A DNA stretch of 35,773 nucleotides, from contig NZ_AZFK01000038.1 in NCBI RefSeq assembly GCF_001435775.1, positions 1 through 35,773 of the forward strand, in the 5' to 3' direction. The DNA comes from Limosilactobacillus ingluviei DSM 15946. Lineage in GTDB: Bacteria; Bacillota; Bacilli; Lactobacillales; Lactobacillaceae. Position numbers and translations under genes: made by a program. Numbering within the stretch: the first letter of the stretch is position 1; every line of letters starts with the position of its first letter. Below are positions 30,066 to 35,773 of the stretch, piece by piece. Under the pieces are notes generated by a model, which saw nothing but the letters and a program-made list of their open reading frames with translations, ran no database searches and was not told where the DNA came from.

Positions 30066-30588
30066 GCTTTCCCAGCAATACATTGCTGATTACAAACCGT
30101 TTAACTTTGTTGATGGGGAGGGGGTTCGTTGCAGTCTGTATGTGTCGGGCTGTCCTTTCCACTGCCCGGGCTGCTATAACGTGGCCGCCCAGAATTTTCG
30201 CTATGGGCAGCCCTACACCCAGGAGTTGGAGGACCAAATCATTGCCGATTTAGGGCACAGCTACGTGCAAGGCCTGACTTTATTGGGGGGCGAACCCTTC
30301 TTAAATACCCAGGTCTGCTTGCGCTTGGTCAAACGAATTCGCCACGAGTTTGGTGACCGCAAGGATATTTGGTCTTGGTCGGGCTATACCTGGGAGGAGT
30401 TATTGCAAGATTCCCCCGATAAATTAGAACTTTTGCACCTTATTGACATCTTGGTCGACGGACGGTTTTTGTTGGCGCAAAAGGATCTTACTTTACAATT
30501 CCGCGGGAGTGCCAACCAGCGAATTATCGACGTCCCTCAATCCTTTGCCCAAGGCAAGGTCGTCATCTGGGACAAGCTCGTTCGTTAA
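30007..30588 (+). CDS. nrdG: Anaerobic RNR-activating radical SAM enzyme
   Basis: Up to 193 residues. The [4Fe-4S] motif is CPFHCPGC (C49, C53, C56; CxxxCxxC), with GGE motif LLGGEPF and SAM-binding strand IWSWSGYTWEE. It installs the glycyl radical in NrdD. The ATG at 30007 follows AAAGGAATGATTAAGT and overlaps nrdD by 59 bases, so translation may be coupled. The first ~10 residues (MPRTLRRPNN) look less conserved than PKPNEWLASELSQQYIADY, so a start nearer 30040 is an alternative, though no better codon is evident. Confidence 0.93.
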   Translation: MPRTLRRPNNPKPNEWLASELSQQYIADYKPFNFVDGEGVRCSLYVSGCPFHCPGCYNVAAQNFRYGQPYTQELEDQIIADLGHSYVQGLTLLGGEPFLNTQVCLRLVKRIRHEFGDRKDIWSWSGYTWEELLQDSPDKLELLHLIDILVDGRFLLAQKDLTLQFRGSANQRIIDVPQSFAQGKVVIWDKLVR

Positions 30589-30605
30589 TGAGTAAACTGT
30601 TTTAA

Positions 30606-30636
30606 TTCCGAACGTTAAATTCGTTCGGAATTTTTT
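30606..30636 (+). terminator. nrdG terminator with PurBox-like arms
   Basis: TTCCGAACG (30606-30614) pairs with CGTTCGGAA (30622-30630), then six T. Each arm also contains CCGAAC, the core of the lactic-acid-bacterial PurBox, and a purine-type permease gene lies downstream. Confidence 0.8.
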
Positions 30637-30649
30637 GTTGGGATAATCA

Positions 30650-30678
30650 TTTACAAAGTTGAAAGTTCGTGTTAAGAT
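30650..30678 (+). promoter_or_regulatory. Permease promoter with PurR-like site
   Basis: -35 TTTACA (30650-30655), a 17-bp spacer, -10 TAAGAT (30673-30678). The spacer holds AAGTTCGT (ACGAACTT on the minus strand), like a B. subtilis-type PurBox. The leader has a 9-bp hairpin GGAATTTCT/AGAAATTCC (30709-30738). No known purine riboswitch core is recognised. Confidence 0.5.
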
Positions 30679-30780
30679 TTTCTTCATCAAAAAGCCGAAG
30701 ATTCACTTGGAATTTCTGGTTCAGTAGCAAGAAATTCCGAATGACCTTTGGGAAGAGAATTGAAATGCGGGAGGCAAAGC

Positions 30781-32121
30781 ATGGATACAAAAGTAGAAAG
30801 CAATTTGATGATTGGCCCCGATGATAAGGTGCCAGCGGGTGAAGCGACCCTCTTGGGCTTACAACACGTCTTGGCGATGGACGTCTACGTACCGCCGATT
30901 ATCTTAGCGGGGATGCTTTCGATGGGGGCCTTGGATTCACAAGGCTTGTTGCAGGGGACCTTTTTAGCGGCCGGGATCGGGACGATTTTACAAACGGTTC
31001 TCTTTATGAAGATGCCGATGTCGCAAGGGCCGTCCTTTGTGCCCCTGGGCGCCGCGGCCGGCATTGCCTTGGCCGGCGGGGGCTTGGCGGGCCATGGGAT
31101 GGGGACCTTGATTGGTGCCCTGGTCGTTGGCTCCTTAGCCATGGTGTTGTTAGGGTTGACGGGGGTCTTTCAAAAGATCATTAACAAGTTGGTTCCCGCC
31201 GTCGTGGGGGGCACGATCATCACTTGTGTGGGCTTGTCCTTAATTCCGTCGGCGTTAAACGACAATATTTTCTTGGCCCAGGGCAACATTTACCAAAACA
31301 TTGAACTGGCCAGCGCAACGGCCTTGACGCTGTTAGTTTGTGTCGGGATCAGTATTCGCTTCCCCCGCGTGCAAAAGATTTTTCGGACCGGCTCGATCGT
31401 AATCGCCTTGCTGGTCGGCACGCTCTTAAGTGCCTTGATGGGGCGCTTTGATTGGCAATCGGTCGCTAAGGCGGCGTGGTTTGGTTTTCCCCAACGGACG
31501 ATTTTGCACTGGGGGATTCACTTTGATTTGACGGCCATTTTAACTTTCTTGATCATCTACGCGATCATTACGACGGAAACGACCGGGACTTGGTTTGCCA
31601 TGGGGGCCGTTACCAACCAAAAGATTACCAATCAACAATGGAACCGGGGGATCATCGGGGAAGGGCTGTCCTGTTTGGTTGCTGCCCTGTCCGGGGCGAC
31701 GCCAGTGACGGGGTACTCCACGAACGCGGGGGTCATTTCCATTACCGGGGTCGCTTCCAAGCGCGTCTTTGTGGCCGCGGGGGCCTGGTTTATTGTCTTA
31801 GGTTTCTTCTCGAAGCTGTCGGCCTTTTTAGCAGCGGTGCCAGCTCCCGTGATCGGTGGGGTCTTTGCGATCATTACCGTGACGATCATGTTAAATGGGT
31901 TAAACGTGATCCGCGGGATTCAAACCCAAGCCAGCGACTTATACATCATTGGTTTGCCAATCATTTTAACCTTGGCGATTGTCCTGCTGCCGAAGACGGT
32001 GACAAACCACGCGCCGCAATTAGTCCAGTACCTGTTGGGGTCACCCGTAGCGATTGCTGCTGTATGTGCAATTGTCTTAAACCTCTTGATGCCACGGGAC
32101 CACAAATTAACCCACCTGTAA
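30781..32121 (+). CDS. NCS2-family xanthine/uracil-type permease
   Basis: 446 residues starting MDTKVESNLMIGPDDKVP after GCGGGAGGCAAAGC. Fourteen-helix nucleobase:cation symporter family (UraA/PbuX fold). Seen: LGLQHVLAMDVYVPPIILAG, SQGPSFVPLGAAAGIAL, TM8 TTETTGTWFAMG, and TM10 GATPVTGYSTNAGVISITG. The TM8 pattern (ETTGTWFA) is nearer purine than uracil carriers, but substrate cannot be fixed. PurBox-like sites upstream also favour purines. Confidence 0.88.
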   Translation: MDTKVESNLMIGPDDKVPAGEATLLGLQHVLAMDVYVPPIILAGMLSMGALDSQGLLQGTFLAAGIGTILQTVLFMKMPMSQGPSFVPLGAAAGIALAGGGLAGHGMGTLIGALVVGSLAMVLLGLTGVFQKIINKLVPAVVGGTIITCVGLSLIPSALNDNIFLAQGNIYQNIELASATALTLLVCVGISIRFPRVQKIFRTGSIVIALLVGTLLSALMGRFDWQSVAKAAWFGFPQRTILHWGIHFDLTAILTFLIIYAIITTETTGTWFAMGAVTNQKITNQQWNRGIIGEGLSCLVAALSGATPVTGYSTNAGVISITGVASKRVFVAAGAWFIVLGFFSKLSAFLAAVPAPVIGGVFAIITVTIMLNGLNVIRGIQTQASDLYIIGLPIILTLAIVLLPKTVTNHAPQLVQYLLGSPVAIAAVCAIVLNLLMPRDHKLTHL

Positions 32122-32128
32122 GCTAAAT

Positions 32129-32159
32129 TTGACAAGTTTGCCTAGGCGTAGGTTACAAT
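32129..32159 (+). promoter_or_regulatory. Probable promoter before the aldo/keto reductase
   Basis: TTGACA (32129-32134), a 19-bp spacer, TACAAT (32154-32159). The spacer is long, so strength is doubtful. Confidence 0.4.
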
Positions 32160-32163
32160 AATA

Positions 32164-32194
32164 GGGATCAAGAGCGGAGCTTTTGGTCCCTTTT
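32164..32194 (+). terminator. Permease terminator or attenuator
   Basis: GGGATCAA pairs with TTTTGGTCCC (one G-U), then TTTTCTT. It sits 40 bases after the permease stop and directly downstream of the promoter above, so it may serve either gene. Confidence 0.55.
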
Positions 32195-32241
32195 CTTGCT
32201 TCAGCACAATTGGCAGAGAGAAAATGAGGGAAGAGAAATTC

Positions 32242-33063
32242 ATGGAAACAGTTACCTTAAATAATGGCTTAATCATGCCCGTCGTGGGCTATGGGACCTA
32301 CCAAATTGAAAGCGACCAGACGCAAGCGGCAGTCACGGCGGCGATTCGGGCCGGTTACCGGTTAATCGATACCGCGCAATACTACGGCAATGAAGCCGGG
32401 GTTGGCCAAGCGCTGCGGCAAAGTGGGCTGCCGCGCGCTGACTTTTTTGTGACCAGTAAGACCCCTTTGAGTGGCTATGCCGAAACGAAAGCGGGGATCG
32501 ATGAGTCCCTGCAAGCCAGCGGGTTGGATTATTTTGATTTAATGCTGATTCACTGGCCGATCCCTAATTACTTGGAATCCTATGGGGCCTTGGAAGATGC
32601 CGTAAAGGAAGGCAAAATCAAGGCAATTGGTCTGAGCAACTTTAACCATCAGCAAGTTGATAAGGTCTTAGCCAATGCCCGCGTTAAGCCGGTCATCGAC
32701 CAAGTTGAGACCCACTTGCTTTGGCAGCAAGCCAAACTGCATGAATACTTGGTTGCGAATGATTTGGTCCATCAGGCTTGGTCGCCACTGGGCCAGGGGG
32801 CCGAAACGATTATGGACAACCCGGTCTTAGACGAGTTGGCGGCGCACTACCAGAAGTCGCCAGCCCAAGTGGCCCTGCGTTTCCTGCTCCAAGAGGGAGT
32901 AACGGTCATTCCTAAGGCCTTGCACCCGCAGTATTTAGCAGAAAACATCGCCCTGTTTGACTTTGAACTAACGGTGGCTGAACGAGCGGCCTTGCGCGCC
33001 CAAGACCAGCGCCAGTCGTTAGAAAATTGGCCGAGCGGGATGCAAATCGAAACCCAATATTAA
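32242..33063 (+). CDS. Aldo/keto reductase
   Basis: 273 residues from METVTLNNGLIMPVVG (AGGGA at 10 bases); the upstream ATG at 32224 has a weaker site. NADPH-dependent (alpha/beta)8 barrel enzyme reducing aldehydes or ketones, cytoplasmic. Catalytic tetrad D43 and Y48 (LIDTAQYYGN), K73 (VTSKTPL), H104 (LIHWPIP). AKR5-like signatures IKAIGLSNFNHQQ and the C-terminal IPKALHPQYLAEN (cofactor phosphate site). 2,5-diketo-gluconate reductase-like; the real substrate is unknown. Ends at a strong hairpin. Confidence 0.9.
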   Translation: METVTLNNGLIMPVVGYGTYQIESDQTQAAVTAAIRAGYRLIDTAQYYGNEAGVGQALRQSGLPRADFFVTSKTPLSGYAETKAGIDESLQASGLDYFDLMLIHWPIPNYLESYGALEDAVKEGKIKAIGLSNFNHQQVDKVLANARVKPVIDQVETHLLWQQAKLHEYLVANDLVHQAWSPLGQGAETIMDNPVLDELAAHYQKSPAQVALRFLLQEGVTVIPKALHPQYLAENIALFDFELTVAERAALRAQDQRQSLENWPSGMQIETQY

Positions 33064-33070
33064 TCTTCAA

Positions 33071-33105
33071 GCGCCCCACCGGAAACTTTTTCACCGGTGG
33101 GGCGC
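33071..33105 (+). terminator. Aldo/keto reductase hairpin terminator
   Basis: GCGCCCCACCGG (33071-33082) pairs perfectly with CCGGTGGGGCGC (33094-33105), then CGTTTGTT. Confidence 0.75.
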
Positions 33106-33521
33106 CGTTTGTTAAAATATGACGTTTTGATGGCTTAGCTGTGTTGAAAGGGTGGGGCGCGGCGGCGTTCGGGATGCTGGCGGGGCGTTAAAGTTACAAA
33201 GTCAGTAACATTGGGGTCGCCAATCCCACTTGGTGGGGAAGCCGGCCCCTTGAAAACGAAAAAATCAGCCGTAAGTGGCGCCAAATATTACAATCGGCAG
33301 CAAAAGTGAAGAAATTATGCCCCGGTCGAACTGGTTGGCGCGCTAAGGCCGCCTTGGGACTGGCGGGAAGGGGACCAAGAATTTGTTACACGGGGTTACA
33401 GTGGCCGGGGGGATTGAGAAGAACCGGTAATTGCTTCGTAACGCGGGGCGGGTATAGTAAGAACCGTTGATAGCTGATCCGGGTTGGTAAGAAAAAAAAG
33501 AACAGTAAAGGATGTTGAAAA
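33106..33521 (+). other. 415-base gap upstream of the Apf-like gene
   Basis: No supported ORF. A promoter is likely at 33431-33458 (TTGCTT, 16 bp, TATAGT). TGTTAC-ACGGG-GTTACA (33384-33400) is an imperfect WalR-like repeat upstream of it. GTTAC/GTAAC (33193-33209) is another small inverted repeat. The rest is G-rich and without a recognised RNA motif. Confidence 0.4.
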
Positions 33522-34280
33522 ATGAAATTAAACCTGAAACGCAAAACTTGGCAAGTAACAGCTGCCGTTGCCGGCGCAGTCGCCTTAGGGACCTTAACGG
33601 CCGCGACAACCGCGAGTGCGGATTCAATCTACACCGTACAAGCGGGGGATACCCTTTCCGGGATCTCGCTTAAGTTAGGTCACGATTTGACCTTTGTCGA
33701 TACCCTGGCCCAACGCAACCAAATTGCCAATAAAAATCTGATCTACGTGGGGCAAAAGCTGGTAATCGGCGATGACGGGACAGTTTGCGTGGCCACGCCA
33801 CAACAAGCCGCCAGCTTGCCGCAGGCCAGCGCTACCGCCAATGTAGCTACGAGTGCTCCGGCGCCGGCCATTCAGGCAGCGCCGGCGGTCGATAGCAATG
33901 CCGCCAACCAAAGCAGTGCGGTCAGTCAAAGTAGTAACGCGGCGGGAAGCACTCAAGTGGCCCAAGCGCCAGCCGCCAGTGCTGCCACTAGCCCGGCAAC
34001 AACGACTACGACCACAACCACCAGTTCGGCAATCGCCACAACCACGCCTGCTTCCAGCAGTGAAGAGGCGGCCCGCCAGTGGATCATCCAACACGAATCC
34101 GGTGGCAACTACAGCGCGCAAAACGGTCAGTACTACGGCGCTTACCAACTAAGCCTGTCGTACCTAAACGGCGACCTCTCAGCAAGTAATCAAGATACCG
34201 TCGCCAACCAATATGTCGCCAGTCGTTACGGTTCTTGGGCCGCGGCGCAAGCCTTTTGGCAGCAAAATGGGTGGTATTAA
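33522..34280 (+). CDS. Apf-like LysM cell-wall protein
   Basis: 252 residues, ATG behind AAAGGATGTTGAAAA. Signal peptide to TASA-DS (~33). LysM domain ([19 protein letters not shown]...[11 protein letters not shown], ~37-81) binds peptidoglycan. An Ala/Ser/Thr/Gln-rich linker (~95-182) is followed by a C-terminal domain [18 protein letters not shown]..., [13 protein letters not shown], ending [18 protein letters not shown]. This domain is the signature of aggregation-promoting factors (Apf) and related lysozyme-fold wall proteins; E in HESGGNY is the expected catalytic-type Glu. It probably acts at the wall in shape and aggregation. Confidence 0.88.
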   Translation: MKLNLKRKTWQVTAAVAGAVALGTLTAATTASADSIYTVQAGDTLSGISLKLGHDLTFVDTLAQRNQIANKNLIYVGQKLVIGDDGTVCVATPQQAASLPQASATANVATSAPAPAIQAAPAVDSNAANQSSAVSQSSNAAGSTQVAQAPAASAATSPATTTTTTTTSSAIATTTPASSSEEAARQWIIQHESGGNYSAQNGQYYGAYQLSLSYLNGDLSASNQDTVANQYVASRYGSWAAAQAFWQQNGWY

Positions 34281-34299
34281 CAACCTAGCATTCGCATTG

Positions 34300-34323
34300 G
34301 GATCCGGACAACCGGGTCCTTTT
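34300..34323 (+). terminator. Terminator of the Apf-like gene
   Basis: GGATCCGG pairs with CCGGGTCC (one G-U) around ACAA, then TTTTAATTT. Confidence 0.75.
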
Positions 34324-34407
34324 AATTTGAATTATTTTTCATATGTGGCAAAAAAACGTAAAAGCGACAAAAAAATATTCATGACGAAAAGCTAACCTTC
34401 ATCATTG

Positions 34408-34424
34408 TTGGACCTTGTTTGACA
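34408..34424 (-). promoter_or_regulatory. Degenerate CtsR-like site
   Basis: TTGGACCTTGTTTGACA differs at two positions from the CtsR operator (minus-strand GGTCAAA-N3-GGTCAAA). It lies 40 bases upstream of the good site. Confidence 0.4.
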
Positions 34425-34463
34425 TGTAACCTGCAAAAAGATCAAGAAAAGTCAGACAAAGCA

Positions 34464-34480
34464 TTTGACCTTTTTTGACC
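34464..34480 (-). promoter_or_regulatory. CtsR operator over the hsp20 promoter
   Basis: TTTGACCTTTTTTGACC is GGTCAAA-AAA-GGTCAAA on the minus strand, an exact CtsR heptad pair, with a third partial TTTGAC at 34481-34486. The promoter -35 TTGACC (34465-34470), 16 bp, -10 GATAAT (34487-34492) overlaps it, so CtsR would block polymerase until heat stress inactivates it. Confidence 0.85.
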
Positions 34481-34530
34481 TTTGACGATAATAGTAAGTG
34501 TAAAGAGTTTAACGAAAGGGGATTTTAATA

Positions 34531-34953
34531 ATGATGAATGGATTGCAACGGCGGGACAACTGGATGGATAACATGTTTAACTGGTTTGATCGTGGTTTCG
34601 AACCAGAAACGATGCTGAGCGGTGACAGCATGCGGACCGATATTGCTGAAGATGACCACGCTTACCAAGTCAAGATTGATATGCCTGGCTTTGCGAAGGA
34701 TGATTTACACTTAAGCTATGACCAAGATGTCTTGACGGTTACGGGGCACCGGGATGCCCAAAGCGAAGCCAAGGACAACGCTGGCAACTTATTGCACACC
34801 GAACGGCGCTATGGCCAGTTTAGCCGCCAATATCGTTTGCCAGAGGTTGATCGGCACCAAATCAGTGCGAAGTACGAAAATGGGGTCTTGACGGTCACCT
34901 TGCCGAAGTTAGCCGCCAGTGACAAAGCAGACACGACGATTACAATTGATTAA
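34531..34953 (+). CDS. Small heat-shock protein (Hsp20/alpha-crystallin)
   Basis: 140 residues, ATG behind GAAAGGGGATTTTAATA. ATP-independent holdase that binds unfolding proteins in the cytoplasm and forms oligomers. Alpha-crystallin domain about 35-130 (MRTDIAEDDHAYQVKIDMPG..., VLTVTGHRDAQ, the conserved A-x-x-x-n-GVL-T-V as AKYENGVLTVTLPK). The short N-terminal arm has the usual MFNWFDRGFEP. Normal length, single-gene transcript under CtsR-type control, strong terminator behind. Confidence 0.95.
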   Translation: MMNGLQRRDNWMDNMFNWFDRGFEPETMLSGDSMRTDIAEDDHAYQVKIDMPGFAKDDLHLSYDQDVLTVTGHRDAQSEAKDNAGNLLHTERRYGQFSRQYRLPEVDRHQISAKYENGVLTVTLPKLAASDKADTTITID

Positions 34954-34970
34954 GGTTAACTAAAGACGCT

Positions 34971-35015
34971 AAAAGGCTCGGAACACGTTGGACGTGGGTT
35001 CCGAGCCTTTTTTAA
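34971..35015. terminator. Bidirectional terminator between hsp20 and tetR-type gene
   Basis: AAAAGGCTCGGAAC (34971-34984) pairs with GTTCCGAGCCTTTT (34998-35011); T-runs on both strands, so it serves the two converging genes. Confidence 0.9.
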
Positions 35016-35027
35016 CGTCAGGATTAA

Positions 35028-35588
35028 TTATTTAAAACTAAGTGGAATTTCTAAGGATTGGGAAACCATCTTGTATTGGGCCGTTGCCAATTCTTCAGTC
35101 GTAACCGGATTTTCGGAGTGGAGCCATTGCATAAAGGTGCTGAGGAGTCCCCCAGTCATAAAGAAGAGCCGGAAGCGTTCAACGTGATCAGCATCTTCAG
35201 ACATGGTCAATAAGTCTTCGGTCAACAAGCAGGTCATATCGTACAAGAGGTTGGATAACCCCGCTTGATCAATCGCCAACAGTTCTTCTTTGTATTGTCG
35301 GTAGTAGGCCAGGATCTTCAGCAGGTTTTTTTCGTTGAATAAAACATTGGCGGCCGGCAGTTGCGGAGCAATTTGATGGCTGGCTTCGTCTTGTAGATGA
35401 GCCAGAAAATCCATGATGATGGAACGTTTGGAGGTGTAATTCCGGTCAAAGTCCGCTTGCGAAACGTTGGCGGTTTCGATTACATCCGGAATTGTAATTG
35501 CTTCATAGGGCATGTTTTTTAACATTTCCATGAAGGTCTTGGCGACCGTTTCCCGAATCTTAGGGTTGTCATTACTAGGTAAAGTCAT
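35028..35588 (-). CDS. TetR/AcrR-family regulator
   Basis: 186 residues on the minus strand, ATG behind AAAGGATGTACCAGC. N-terminal TetR HTH (~8-55: KIRETVAKTFMEMLKNMPYE, ITIPDVIETANVSQADFDRNY, then KRSIIMDFL), which departs from the usual family by FDRNYTSKRSI in place of the common YxYFxxKxxL. The helical ligand/dimer domain follows (LKILAYYRQYKEELL..., RFRLFFMTGGLLSTFMQWL). The FFMTGGLLS-type end is typical of the DhaS-like subgroup. Its target is not visible; 35589-35773 holds its leader and no other gene within the window. Confidence 0.85.
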   Translation of the reverse strand: MTLPSNDNPKIRETVAKTFMEMLKNMPYEAITIPDVIETANVSQADFDRNYTSKRSIIMDFLAHLQDEASHQIAPQLPAANVLFNEKNLLKILAYYRQYKEELLAIDQAGLSNLLYDMTCLLTEDLLTMSEDADHVERFRLFFMTGGLLSTFMQWLHSENPVTTEELATAQYKMVSQSLEIPLSFK

Positions 35589-35773
35589 GCTGGTACATCC
35601 TTTCTGAGCACTGAAGCGCCACTTTTTAATTTATAATCTGATCGGCGATTTGCGAATGATCAGTTCAAATATCAATTAACTATATCATTAATTCTGAAAA
35701 AAGGGTAGTTTTTTGAATCGCGGTTTGTAAAATTAAGTTAGAAAAATAGAAAAGCCATTTGTGGTAGACTTTT

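Noticed and set aside
30685-30780. Guanine or PreQ1 riboswitch upstream of the permease
   Set aside because: None of the conserved junction or pseudoknot sequences could be found in the leader.

Overview
The window looks like a Lactobacillaceae chromosome with a GC-rich backbone. Gene content and base composition point to Limosilactobacillus, most likely close to L. fermentum; this is inference, since no database was searched. An AT-richer block at about 2.6-12.2 kb is a foreign integrated element.

Region 1 (1-2535) is the left chromosomal flank. It holds two decayed remnants (a UPF0145/YbjQ-like gene and a DinJ-like antitoxin without its N-terminus), a 386-aa protein of unknown function, tRNA-Gln(CUG) and a small unknown protein. 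Region 2 (2594-12225) is a 9.6-kb element in the 3' end of tRNA-Glu(CUC), bounded by a 16-bp direct repeat. It carries a tyrosine integrase, a Xre-type repressor facing a divergent leftward operon across three operators, a Cro-like regulator, an AlpA/Xis-like HTH protein, small proteins, a primase-polymerase and a VapE-type helicase. Downstream is an iteron cluster around an AT-rich core, which looks like a replication origin. No capsid, tail, terminase or lysis genes are seen, so it resembles a phage satellite (PICI-like). Its left accessory end is decaying: two genes carry frameshifts, one has an in-frame stop, and one is probably a 3' fragment.

Region 3 (12226-15836) starts with the terminator that originally followed tRNA-Glu. 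Then come a possible 33-aa membrane peptide with type I toxin-like features, a lipoprotein, a secreted LysM protein behind a WalR-like box, a membrane-anchored protein and thiol peroxidase tpx. Region 4 (15837-23664) is a housekeeping run: a T-box leader before valS, then folC, radC and mreBCD. Region 5 (23665-26419) is an amino-acid ABC transporter (permease, ATPase, binding lipoprotein) behind a T-box leader with a second, stem-I-less T-box/terminator module. Region 6 (26420-33105) has a DyP-type peroxidase, nrdDG behind a pair of NrdR boxes, a nucleobase permease with PurBox-like sites, and an aldo/keto reductase. Region 7 (33106-35773) has an Apf-like LysM cell-wall protein, a small heat-shock protein under CtsR-type operators, and a TetR-family regulator on the minus strand.

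The backbone genes together cover translation, folate, cell-shape, redox and envelope functions, several with readable cis-regulation (T-box, NrdR, CtsR, WalR). The least ordinary parts are the satellite (origin, shared inverted repeats, possible oriT-like site), the tandem T-box module and the small toxin-like gene.
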